Positions 1 to 6,792 of a stretch of 18,055 nucleotides of DNA are shown in pieces. Below the pieces are notes generated by a model, which was not told the DNA's origin, ran no database searches, and saw only the letters and a program-made list of their open reading frames with translations. Position 1 is the first letter of the stretch, and every line of letters starts with the position of its first letter. Source of the DNA: HyVt-560 sp964577195 (GTDB lineage Bacteria > Pseudomonadota > Gammaproteobacteria > UWMA-0217); assembly GCA_964577195.1 (NCBI GenBank), contig CAZNYF010000045.1:1-18055 (forward strand), given 5' to 3'. The translations under genes were made by a program, and so were the position numbers.

Positions 1-147
1 TATCCTGTGTCTGGTTCCATTTATCTGTGTAGGCCAAGAATACTAGAATGTTGGTTCACATTTAGTTGTGATCTTAAGCGCATTTATTTTACTCGACAGA
101 AGGTATTGTTTTCCGCATAGAAAGCTCAAGTCAGGTTATTGGACTAC
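1..147. other. Left flank, no convincing gene
   Basis: I see no supported gene here. One plus-strand frame is open from the window edge to a TAG at 118-120 (39 codons), but its Cys- and Arg-rich composition does not look like a real protein tail. Together with the palindromic element that follows, it makes up the gene-free stretch before the first CDS at 377. Confidence 0.4.
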
Positions 148-314
148 TTAAGGGCGTCTCTAAAAATACAAGTACCACTGAGGAAAACCAGGAACAGCAC
201 CTTTTTTATGCGAAAACTCGTTAAATACACCCAGTATTCGCCTCATTTGCGCATAAAAAATGCACTATTCCTGATTTCCCTCAGCAACACTTCTATTTTT
301 AGAGACGCCCTTAA
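148..314. mobile_element. MITE-like palindromic element, family A, copy 1
   Basis: This is a 167-bp element with near-perfect terminal inverted repeats: AAGGGCGTCTCTAAAAATA at the left end and its reverse complement at the right, each bordered by TTAA. The inverted symmetry runs well past the ends, through roughly 65 bp per arm, so the element can fold into one long imperfect hairpin. It encodes no transposase, and any open frame across it is a by-product of the repeat. A second copy of the same length lies at 5353-5519 in the opposite orientation, which shows it is a dispersed repeat. Target preference TTAA or TA and the lack of coding capacity fit a MITE mobilised in trans by a DDE transposase such as an IS5- or IS630-family enzyme. 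That family assignment is inference. Confidence 0.8.
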
Positions 315-376
315 TCTGGCTGGCAAAAAACAACAATAACAATAAAACCACCGTAGTGTGGATTATCAGAGAATGT

Positions 377-1138
377 ATGTTTAAAAAAATTCGGATCACC
401 TTACTACTCGCGATTTTGGTGGTGGTCAGCGGGCAAACAATCTCCCAGCAGCTGCGTAGCTCAGCATGGAATGAAACGCTTAATGTGACTATTTATCCCG
501 TTAATGGCGATGGTGAATTAGCAACAGAGCGCTATCTACGCAAGCTGGATGCCAGTCGATTTAAACAGATTGAATCGTTTATGCAGGCTCAGGCTAAGGA
601 ATATGGAATAGACGGTAAGTTACTCGATATCTCAGTTGCGCCATTGGTCAAAACCATGCCGCCAATGCCACCAGAGGGTCAGGGTATTTTAAGCTCCGTG
701 CTGTTTAGTCTGAGATTAAGAATTTGGGGGTTCTTGCATCAAAATTCTGATTTTTCATCTGACATTCGCATGTTCGTTGTGTATTACGACCCGGAAGAAT
801 CTATCGAAATTCCACGCTCCGTAGCACTACGCAAAGGTATGATTGGTCTGGTCAATGTGTTTGCAGATGAGTCAATGGAGGGGATGAATAATTTCGTCAT
901 CAATCATGAAATGCTGCATACACTGGGCGCTACGGACAAATACCATCTGGATACCAATCATCCCTATTTTCCAGAAGGCTATGCCAGACCTTTCCAGTTC
1001 GAGCGACATAAACAAGTCAAAGCGGAAATTATGGGCGGGAGAATTCCGATTGGGCCGCGCAACGCGATTATTCCCGAATCACTGAATCAGGCGATGATTG
1101 GGAGTTATACCGCGCTGGAACTGAATTGGTTTAATTGA
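377..1138 (+). CDS. Predicted secreted or membrane-anchored metzincin-like zinc metallopeptidase
   Basis: The 253-aa protein begins with a basic-plus-hydrophobic signal peptide or anchor (MFKKIRITLLLAILVVV), so it should act outside the inner membrane. Two-thirds of the way along it has HEMLHTLGATD, an HExxHxxGxxD zinc-site pattern in which two His and a third His or Asp ligand bind zinc and the Glu is the catalytic base. About 30 residues further on, EIMGG could supply the Met-turn that defines metzincins. There is also a proline-rich patch (MPPMPPEGQG). I chose ATG 377 because the signal peptide begins there; a GTG at 356 would add seven residues ahead of it. The ribosome binding site is weak (AGAGA). 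I do not recognise a named family and the substrate is unknown. Downstream sixA is convergent, so no operon partner is visible. The peptidase call rests on the motif; loss of activity cannot be excluded. Confidence 0.65.
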   Translation: MFKKIRITLLLAILVVVSGQTISQQLRSSAWNETLNVTIYPVNGDGELATERYLRKLDASRFKQIESFMQAQAKEYGIDGKLLDISVAPLVKTMPPMPPEGQGILSSVLFSLRLRIWGFLHQNSDFSSDIRMFVVYYDPEESIEIPRSVALRKGMIGLVNVFADESMEGMNNFVINHEMLHTLGATDKYHLDTNHPYFPEGYARPFQFERHKQVKAEIMGGRIPIGPRNAIIPESLNQAMIGSYTALELNWFN

Positions 1139-1181
1139 TTCTGCCTTTTGCTTCAACTGTGTTTTTTAGGTTCATGGTGGC

Positions 1182-1673
1182 TTATGTTTTCTTTGGATAG
1201 TCAAACGACAATAGCAGCGCAGTTGCAGGCTTGATTAGGTTCCAGGAATCAATTTCAAATTGTAGCTGCACTACCGAGCAGGTTGGTAAATCTCGATTAA
1301 CTGCCTCACAGAGCTGGTGGCTCAGACTGCTCATGGCCGGATTGTGTCCGGTTAGCGCAACGTGTGAGAAGCGGTTATCGAGTGAGCAAATGATGGAGAA
1401 CAGGGCGGCAGTAGAAGCCTCATAAATTGAGTCATTTTGTAAAACCGCTTTCGCGGGAAATCCAATTTCATTGGCGATGATTTGACAGGTAGTTAAAGCG
1501 CGTTTCGCGGGGCTTGAAATCATCAAGTCAAATGATGTACCTGTGTCTAGGAGACGTTTCCCCATCATTGGTGCGTCGCTAAATCCGCGTTGATTTAGCG
1601 GTCGATCAAAGTCACGTAACAATTGATTTGACCAGCTTGATTTGGCATGACGAATCAGCGTGAGATATTTCAC
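1182..1673 (-). CDS. sixA: SixA-type phosphohistidine phosphatase
   Basis: This is a 163-aa single-domain protein of the histidine phosphatase (phosphoglycerate mutase) superfamily. The N-terminal LIRHAKSSW carries the RH signature whose His becomes phosphorylated. DFDRPLNQRG follows, then LTGHNPAMSS with the second conserved His. Length and layout match the SixA group, whose E. coli member removes phosphate from phosphohistidine in the nitrogen phosphotransferase system or ArcB phosphorelay. Whether this protein has that substrate is inferred from the family. The start is a GTG (1671-1673) preceded by AGGA at six bases. The gene is divergent from recQ, and the roughly 100 bp between them must hold both promoters. 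It is convergent with the metallopeptidase gene. Confidence 0.75.
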   Translation of the reverse strand: MKYLTLIRHAKSSWSNQLLRDFDRPLNQRGFSDAPMMGKRLLDTGTSFDLMISSPAKRALTTCQIIANEIGFPAKAVLQNDSIYEASTAALFSIICSLDNRFSHVALTGHNPAMSSLSHQLCEAVNRDLPTCSVVQLQFEIDSWNLIKPATALLLSFDYPKKT

Positions 1674-1776
1674 AGGTTTTCCTGAGGCGAAGACATTCAG
1701 TATATGATAAGTGATGTGGCTGATGGAATTTCTAACCTCTTAAATCTAAAAACTCTTCTAAAGATGATCATTGTTG

Positions 1777-3591
1777 ATGAATAACAAGGCTCTGGAAATA
1801 CTCAAAACTGTGTTTGGTTACGATCAGTTTCGTGGCGATCAGCAAACAGTCATTGATTCGCTGGTCGCGGGTGAGGATGCGCTGGTGTTGATGCCAACCG
1901 GGGGTGGAAAGTCCTTGTGCTACCAGATCCCGGCGTTGATTCGTCCAGGTACTGGCATCATTGTCTCGCCGTTGATTGCTCTGATGAAAGATCAGGTCGA
2001 TGCTGTGACAACGTTAGGCATAAAAGCCGCTTGCCTCAACTCTACCTTGCACCCTCAAGCTGCTGTTGAGGTGGAAAATCAGCTCCGCCACGGGGAACTC
2101 GATCTACTCTACATCGCCCCGGAACGATTGATGACGGAACGGATGTTGAGCTTGATGGATGAGTCTTCACTGGCTCTGTTTGCGATAGACGAAGCGCACT
2201 GTGTTTCTCAGTGGGGTCACGATTTCCGGCCGGAATATCAGCAGCTTTCAATTCTTAATAACCGCTTTCCCAGCGTGCCCAGGATTGCATTAACAGCAAC
2301 AGCGGATGAGCGCACCCGTGCCGAGATTGTTGCGCAACTGGGTCTGGATCAAGCGCAACATTTTGTTTCATCATTTGATCGACCTAACATTCAATATACG
2401 ATTGCAGAAGGGCAAAATGCACGTGCTCGTTTATGGTCATTTCTCGAGCGAGAGCATGTGGGTGACGCTGGTATTGTTTACTGCCTGAGCCGTAAAAAAG
2501 TCGAGAGCACCGCTGAGTGGTTACAACAAAAAGGTCGCAATGCGTTGCCCTATCATGCGGGCTTACCGCCCGAGACACGGCAGCGAAATCAGGAGCTTTT
2601 CTTACGCCAGCAAGGTGTGATTATTGTCGCTACGATTGCGTTTGGCATGGGCATTGATAAGCCCGATGTACGTTTTGTTGCGCATTTGAGTTTGCCAAAA
2701 AGTATTGAAGCCTATTACCAGGAAACTGGTCGTGCGGGTCGTGATGGTACGCCTGCCAATGCGTGGATGGCGTATGGCTTGCAAGATGTGATCATGCTGC
2801 GGCAGATGGTTGAAGAATCAACCGCTGAAGAAATCCAGAAACGTATATCGATGGATAAGCTACAGTCGATGCTGGGACTGTGTGAGCTGAGTAGCTGTCG
2901 TCGCCAGACTTTACTCCAGTACTTTGGTGAGTCTTTGGCTGAACCGTGTGGCAATTGTGATAATTGCCTGGTGCCGCCGGAAATTTGGGATGGAACCGAG
3001 GCTGCTCGAAAAGCACTTTCCTGCGTGTATCGCACCGGGCAGCGTTTTGGAGTCAATTACGTTGTCGATGTGCTGGTGGGTAAGGATGATGCCAGGATTT
3101 TTCAAAATCAGCATGACCAGCTAAGTACCTACGGGATCGGAGCTGATTTTGCCCATACCGAGTGGCGACGAATCTTCCGGCAATTGATCTCAATGGGCTT
3201 CTTACGTGTCGATATGGAAAGGCATGGCGCTGTTATGTTGACGCAAACCAGTCGCCCATTGTTGCGTGGCGAGCAGCAGATTAGTTTGCGAAAGCAGGTG
3301 AAGGCAAGCGGCAAAGCGAAGAAGCCCAAACGTGTGGTAGCAGAACTCCTGGAGCCGGTTGATGAGGATTTATTTGAAGCGCTCAGAGCTGAAAGACTCA
3401 ATCTGGCAACTGAGGCAGGCGTACCCCCTTATGTGGTTTTCCATGATTCAACCTTGCGAGAAATGGCTGCTTATCAACCGATGAATTCTACCGAACTGCT
3501 GGATATCAATGGTGTGGGTGAAGCCAAGCTTGAAAAGTTTGGAGAAGCGTTTTTAGCGGTAATCCAAGCATCCAGAGAAGTGAAATTTTAA
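1777..3591 (+). CDS. recQ: ATP-dependent DNA helicase RecQ
   Basis: This is a 604-aa RecQ 3'-5' superfamily 2 helicase, acting in recombinational repair and replication restart. From the N-terminus it has Walker A (TGGGKS), motif II (DEAH) followed by the aromatic-rich loop QWGHDFRP, and motif VI (QETGRAGRDG). The RecQ zinc site follows, with a lone Cys in SSCRRQTLLQYFGE and three in CGNCDNC. A winged-helix region comes next, and the last 80 or so residues form an HRDC domain (LREMAAYQPMNSTELLDING). The length is close to E. coli RecQ (609 aa), so the protein is complete. I prefer ATG 1777; in-frame TTG codons at 1771 and 1774 lie just upstream and no strong ribosome binding site decides between them. 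It appears to be transcribed alone. Confidence 0.97.
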   Translation: MNNKALEILKTVFGYDQFRGDQQTVIDSLVAGEDALVLMPTGGGKSLCYQIPALIRPGTGIIVSPLIALMKDQVDAVTTLGIKAACLNSTLHPQAAVEVENQLRHGELDLLYIAPERLMTERMLSLMDESSLALFAIDEAHCVSQWGHDFRPEYQQLSILNNRFPSVPRIALTATADERTRAEIVAQLGLDQAQHFVSSFDRPNIQYTIAEGQNARARLWSFLEREHVGDAGIVYCLSRKKVESTAEWLQQKGRNALPYHAGLPPETRQRNQELFLRQQGVIIVATIAFGMGIDKPDVRFVAHLSLPKSIEAYYQETGRAGRDGTPANAWMAYGLQDVIMLRQMVEESTAEEIQKRISMDKLQSMLGLCELSSCRRQTLLQYFGESLAEPCGNCDNCLVPPEIWDGTEAARKALSCVYRTGQRFGVNYVVDVLVGKDDARIFQNQHDQLSTYGIGADFAHTEWRRIFRQLISMGFLRVDMERHGAVMLTQTSRPLLRGEQQISLRKQVKASGKAKKPKRVVAELLEPVDEDLFEALRAERLNLATEAGVPPYVVFHDSTLREMAAYQPMNSTELLDINGVGEAKLEKFGEAFLAVIQASREVKF

Positions 3592-3778
3592 GTCATAGGT
3601 TGTTGCTATAAATCAAGATAACCTGATCACAAAATTTAAAAGTGATATAAAAGGATTTCAAAAATATGCGTAAATTAACATCCAAGCAGCGTAAATAAGA
3701 GCAAGATCGACTACATTCATAGAGAGCAGCGCCTATCGAAGCGGGTTCTGACGGACAAGAAATGGAGCAGGTGAACGC

Positions 3779-4423
3779 ATGATGTTGAGAAAAATAGCAG
3801 GTCAGATTTCTTTCACCCTATTCGCCGTGTGGGCGTCTAGCGCAACTGCAACTGAATTTTGCTCAGTCCCTGCAAATGAAACGCTCGGTGCCGTGGTTAG
3901 AGTCGGCGCGATGGACAGCGAAGGCAGTGGTGTCATCATCGGTAATAATTTAATCGCCACCGCAGCGCATGTGATTGAAGATGCGACCGAGCTAACTGTG
4001 AACGTGAATGGTATACGTCGTCACGCTGACATTATCTCTTTGTTTCCCGATCGTGATTTAGCGTTATTGCTTGCCGATACAGGCAACCAACGTCCAATTC
4101 CTATGCGCTTTAGCCTGTTGCAGCCCAAAGACAGTGTCTGGGCTATCGGTTATCCACTGGGAGGCAATCAAATAGCCAGTCACGGTCGGTATCAAGGTAT
4201 GGTCGATGGTGAAATTCGCACCACTGCATCCGTCAACCTAGGCCAATCCGGTGGCGGGTTAATCTCCTGCGAAAATGGCGAGCATGTACTGGCAGGCATC
4301 ATTACTGCGTTCGGCGCAATTGATATGGGTGATCACTATATTCGCCTCGATGACTATTCGATTTCCGTACCGATTGACTACGTGCTTTCGCTGATGTATG
4401 CCGAGGTAGATATCAGCAACTAG
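3779..4423 (+). CDS. Periplasmic trypsin-like serine protease without PDZ domain
   Basis: The 214-aa protein has a Sec signal peptide (about residues 1-25, ending SATATE). A chymotrypsin-fold domain of the S1/S1C type follows. The catalytic triad is visible as His64 in TAAHV, Asp93 in DRDLALL and Ser157 in GQSGGG. WAIGYPLGG is typical of DegP/HtrA-like proteases. Unlike DegP or DegQ there is no PDZ domain; the chain stops right after the protease fold. The oxyanion-loop sequence GQSGGG differs from the usual GNSGGP. Cys28 and Cys164 could form a disulfide. Two consecutive ATG codons (3779 and 3782) are possible starts, and the AGGTGA at 3769-3774 is better spaced for the second. The natural substrate is unknown. 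No operon partner is evident. Confidence 0.8.
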   Translation: MMLRKIAGQISFTLFAVWASSATATEFCSVPANETLGAVVRVGAMDSEGSGVIIGNNLIATAAHVIEDATELTVNVNGIRRHADIISLFPDRDLALLLADTGNQRPIPMRFSLLQPKDSVWAIGYPLGGNQIASHGRYQGMVDGEIRTTASVNLGQSGGGLISCENGEHVLAGIITAFGAIDMGDHYIRLDDYSISVPIDYVLSLMYAEVDISN

Positions 4424-4481
4424 TTGCTGATTAACCATACTCTCAGCTTTTTATGTAATCAATACGCAGTCAGAATCCGTA

Positions 4482-4649
4482 CTGAGGAGCGAGGATTTAA
4501 TAACTTGCCGATTTTGACTTGCCTTTTGACTCCACAGAAGCACTAATAAAATAGTTACGTAGCCTGCTATGCGCCCATTTTATTAGCACTCCTGTGAAGG
4601 CAAAATTCTACGCCAAACTTCGGGAACTTATTAAATCCTCACTCCTGAG
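4482..4649. repeat. Long imperfect palindrome, family B (possible second MITE)
   Basis: This 168-bp segment is palindromic over nearly its whole length. The left end reads CTGAGGAGCGAGGATTTAAT, and the right end is its reverse complement with only a few mismatches. The inner arms also pair, CACTAATAAAAT at 4541 with ATTTTATTAG near 4577. It shares no sequence with the 167-bp family A elements, although its size and architecture are similar. It contains no open frame of note. I see no clear target-site duplication. It fills most of the space between the serine protease gene and the deoxynucleoside kinase gene. It may be a MITE, or a structured RNA or terminator-like element; only one copy is visible here, so mobility is inferred. 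Confidence 0.6.
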
Positions 4650-4687
4650 GGTTGATCAAAACGGTATTTTCATCGAAGATGCCCAGC

Positions 4688-5335
4688 ATGGCTCCTCAGA
4701 AAAACTATATTGTTATCGAAGGCTCGATTGGTGTGGGTAAAACCACGCTGGCTCGGCGTCTTGCCAAAGATTTAAATGCGGCTGCACTTTTGGAACAGGT
4801 GGATGACAACCCGTTTCTACAGCACTTCTATTCCAGCCCTGAACGAATGGGTTTCCCCACCCAGCTGCACTTTTTGATGGATCGTATTGAGCAGCTCGAT
4901 TTGTTGAATCAGGAAACCTTTAAGAGTTCACGCATCATTGCCGATTATCTGCTTGCCAAAGATCATTTGTTTGCCTCGCTCAATTTGTCAGAGGAAGAAC
5001 TGGATTTATATCGACGAATTTACCGCAAAGTGGCTTCCCGGGTGCGGTCCCCGGATCTGGTTGTGTACTTACAGGCACCGGTGTCGGTTTTACTGGACAG
5101 AGTCACCAAACGAGGCCGGCGATTTGAAAAACCATTGGATTCGACCTATTTGGCGCGTATTAATGATGCCTATACCAATTTCTTCCATTATTATGAGGAA
5201 TCACCACTATTAGTGGTCAATGCGGCAGAGATTAATTTTGCCGAGAATGACCAGGATTATCAGGCCTTGTTTGATGAGATCATGGCAAAAAATACGGGAC
5301 GACGATTTTTTAATCCCATTCCCAATGGTTCATGA
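4688..5335 (+). CDS. Deoxynucleoside kinase (dNK/dGK family)
   Basis: The protein, about 215 aa, belongs to the deoxynucleoside kinase family (P-loop NTPase fold). It phosphorylates deoxynucleosides with ATP in the nucleotide salvage pathway. YIVIEGSIGVGKTTLARRL contains the P-loop GSIGVGKT. LLEQVDDNPFLQHFY and the aromatic-rich FPTQLHFLMDRIEQL match the substrate pocket region. The Arg-rich lid is TKRGRRFEK, after the conserved VVYLQAP strand. I chose ATG 4688 because GAAG lies nine bases upstream and the fold begins right after it. ATG 4679 is also possible; a TTG at 4652 directly abuts the palindrome and is unlikely. Such kinases often sit between folK and panB in gammaproteobacteria. Here panB follows but is separated by a MITE-like insertion, and no folK is present. 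The preferred nucleoside cannot be read from the sequence. Confidence 0.88.
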   Translation: MAPQKNYIVIEGSIGVGKTTLARRLAKDLNAAALLEQVDDNPFLQHFYSSPERMGFPTQLHFLMDRIEQLDLLNQETFKSSRIIADYLLAKDHLFASLNLSEEELDLYRRIYRKVASRVRSPDLVVYLQAPVSVLLDRVTKRGRRFEKPLDSTYLARINDAYTNFFHYYEESPLLVVNAAEINFAENDQDYQALFDEIMAKNTGRRFFNPIPNGS

Positions 5336-5352
5336 GTCTCTGTCACATGAAA

Positions 5353-5519
5353 TTAAGGGCATCTCTAAAAATAGAAGTGTTGCTGAGGGAAATCAGGAAT
5401 AGTGCATTTTTTACGCAAAAATGAGGCGAATACTGGGTGTATTTAACGATTTTTCGCATAAAAAAGGTGCTGTTCATGGTTTTTCTCAGTGGTGCTTGTA
5501 TTTTTAGAGACGCCCTTAA
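5353..5519. mobile_element. MITE-like palindromic element, family A, copy 2
   Basis: This is the second 167-bp copy of the element at 148-314, present as its reverse complement, with TTAA at both edges. Internal sequence as well as the ends is shared between copies, including the central GGCGAATACTGGGTGTATTTA stretch read in the opposite sense, so they are true homologues. One terminal repeat has GGGCATCTC where the other has GGGCGTCTC. The element inserts only 17 bp after the deoxynucleoside kinase stop codon, between it and panB. Transcription from the kinase gene into panB would have to pass the full hairpin. An additional terminal repeat continues directly from its right end. Confidence 0.82.
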
Positions 5520-5536
5520 GGGCATCTCTAAAAATA
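5516..5536 (+). repeat. Solitary family A terminal repeat abutting copy 2
   Basis: Sharing the right-hand TTAA of copy 2, the sequence continues with GGGCATCTCTAAAAATA, a further terminal repeat in left-end orientation that has no matching body or opposite end. It looks like the remnant of a second, adjacent element that was deleted or only partly excised. It ends 12 bases before the panB ribosome binding site, so it forms the proximal leader of panB. Confidence 0.75.
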
Positions 5537-5560
5537 TTCGGATAAATCGGAGCAGTCAAC

Positions 5561-6379
5561 ATGAGTGTCCAGACAGCAACTAAACAGGTCACCGTAGCAA
5601 CCTTGCGTAAAATGAAACGTGAGGGTGAAAAAATCGCTTGTCTGACCGCCTATGATGCAAGCTTCTCAGCAGTTCTCGATGCTGCCGGGATGGATGTTAT
5701 TCTGGTGGGAGATTCGCTCGGCATGGTGGTACAAGGACATAGCACTACCGTGCCAGTTAAAGTTGAGGACATGATTTACCACAGCCGCGCCGTTGCGAGC
5801 CGCTGCAAACGAGCGTTGCTGATGGTGGATATGCCATTTATGAGCTATACCTCGCCACAACAGGCATTGGAAAGCGCTGCCAGATTAATGCAGGACGGTG
5901 CCGGTCACATGGTTAAGCTGGAAGGAGATTCGCGTCAGGTAGAAACGGTTGAGAAGCTGGTTGAGCATGGCGTCCCGGTGTGTGCGCATATTGGCTTGCA
6001 GCCTCAGCTAATCAATAAGCTGGGCGGCTATCGAGTGCAGGGGCGAGGCGCTGATCAAGCGAAAAAAATGATCGATGATGCGCTCGCACTAGAGCAAGCA
6101 GGAGCGGATGCGATACTGCTGGAATGTGTGGTAGAACCACTTGCTGCGGAACTAACCGAGAAATTAACGATCCCAACGATTGGCATAGGTGCGAGTGTAA
6201 AATGCGATGGGCAGATTTTAGTGCTCCAGGACATTCTCGGGATTACACCGGGTAAAGCACCTAAGTTCGCACATAATTTTCTCCAGCAGGGTGGAGATAT
6301 ACAGGCTGCTGTCGGAGCGTACCTCCAGGCAGTTAAAAACGGGGAGTTTCCAGCAAATGAGCATATTTTTGAGCGTTAG
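5561..6379 (+). CDS. panB: 3-methyl-2-oxobutanoate hydroxymethyltransferase (ketopantoate hydroxymethyltransferase)
   Basis: PanB transfers a hydroxymethyl group from 5,10-methylene-tetrahydrofolate to 2-oxoisovalerate, giving ketopantoate, the first step of pantothenate and coenzyme A synthesis in the cytoplasm. The 272-aa protein matches the full family length (E. coli 264 aa). The magnesium ligands are visible as Asp51 (LVGDSLG), Asp90 (MVDMPF) and Glu121 (VKLEGD), and the catalytic acid/base as Glu188 (LLECVVEP). AHIGLQPQ is also characteristic. The start is supported by GGAG eight bases upstream. The usual partner panC does not follow; a small exported protein gene does. The leader contains a solitary MITE terminal repeat, which may have changed how panB is transcribed. 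Confidence 0.97.
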   Translation: MSVQTATKQVTVATLRKMKREGEKIACLTAYDASFSAVLDAAGMDVILVGDSLGMVVQGHSTTVPVKVEDMIYHSRAVASRCKRALLMVDMPFMSYTSPQQALESAARLMQDGAGHMVKLEGDSRQVETVEKLVEHGVPVCAHIGLQPQLINKLGGYRVQGRGADQAKKMIDDALALEQAGADAILLECVVEPLAAELTEKLTIPTIGIGASVKCDGQILVLQDILGITPGKAPKFAHNFLQQGGDIQAAVGAYLQAVKNGEFPANEHIFER

Positions 6380-6419
6380 TACATTTGATTTTTCTAGGTT
6401 AAACAATGGGTATCGACGC

Positions 6420-6776
6420 ATGCGTTCGAGCACTCGAAACTTTTTGGTTGTTATGATTACCAGTACTCTGGGGTTCACAAGTGGTTTGTTTGCGGAAGAG
6501 CTTGAATTGTCGCTGGAAATTGATCCTGATCAGCAAGTGGTTGAATTATCTAGAGAATCAGCATCTTTCACCCCGGAAGACAGTATGGCGAATCGCAGAG
6601 CTATTTCAGGTACTCAGTTTAGTGGGGAATTTAACAAACTAAATCGGGTTGCGGACAGCGCCCAAAACCTGCCGACTGTGGCTGTACCTGCGTCGGGCGG
6701 CTTGTCTGGCAGTACGGTGAATTTTGCGGGAACACAGTTTAATCAAGTCATTACGGGCAATACAGTAGGAAATTAA
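6420..6776 (+). CDS. Small exported protein of unknown function
   Basis: The 118-aa protein starts with a Sec signal peptide (MRSSTRNFLVVMITSTLGF, likely cut after GLFA), leaving a mature chain of about 93 residues that is soluble, acidic near its N-terminus and free of Cys. The second half is Gly/Ser/Thr/Asn-rich and contains two similar short motifs, ISGTQFSGEFN and FAGTQFNQVITG, possibly a degenerate repeat. I do not recognise a family. The gene follows panB by 40 bp on the same strand and converges with dusB. The start at 6420 is preferred because the signal peptide begins there. An in-frame ATG at 6357 inside panB has a better ribosome binding site (GGGGAG) but would bury the signal peptide. 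Confidence 0.6.
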   Translation: MRSSTRNFLVVMITSTLGFTSGLFAEELELSLEIDPDQQVVELSRESASFTPEDSMANRRAISGTQFSGEFNKLNRVADSAQNLPTVAVPASGGLSGSTVNFAGTQFNQVITGNTVGN

Positions 6777-6792
6777 TCGTAAATCAGTATTT

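Noticed and set aside
139..339. Plus-strand open frame of 66 codons
   Set aside because: It lies across the family A palindromic element, and a related frame appears in copy 2 on the opposite strand, so it is a by-product of the repeat.
2042..3401. Several open frames on the minus strand and other plus frames
   Set aside because: All lie inside recQ, which is complete and fully supported; none has a ribosome binding site or recognisable protein.
4652..4687. Extended start (TTG 4652) for the deoxynucleoside kinase
   Set aside because: It begins three bases after the palindrome, adds residues not expected for the family, and ATG 4688 has a better-spaced ribosome binding site.
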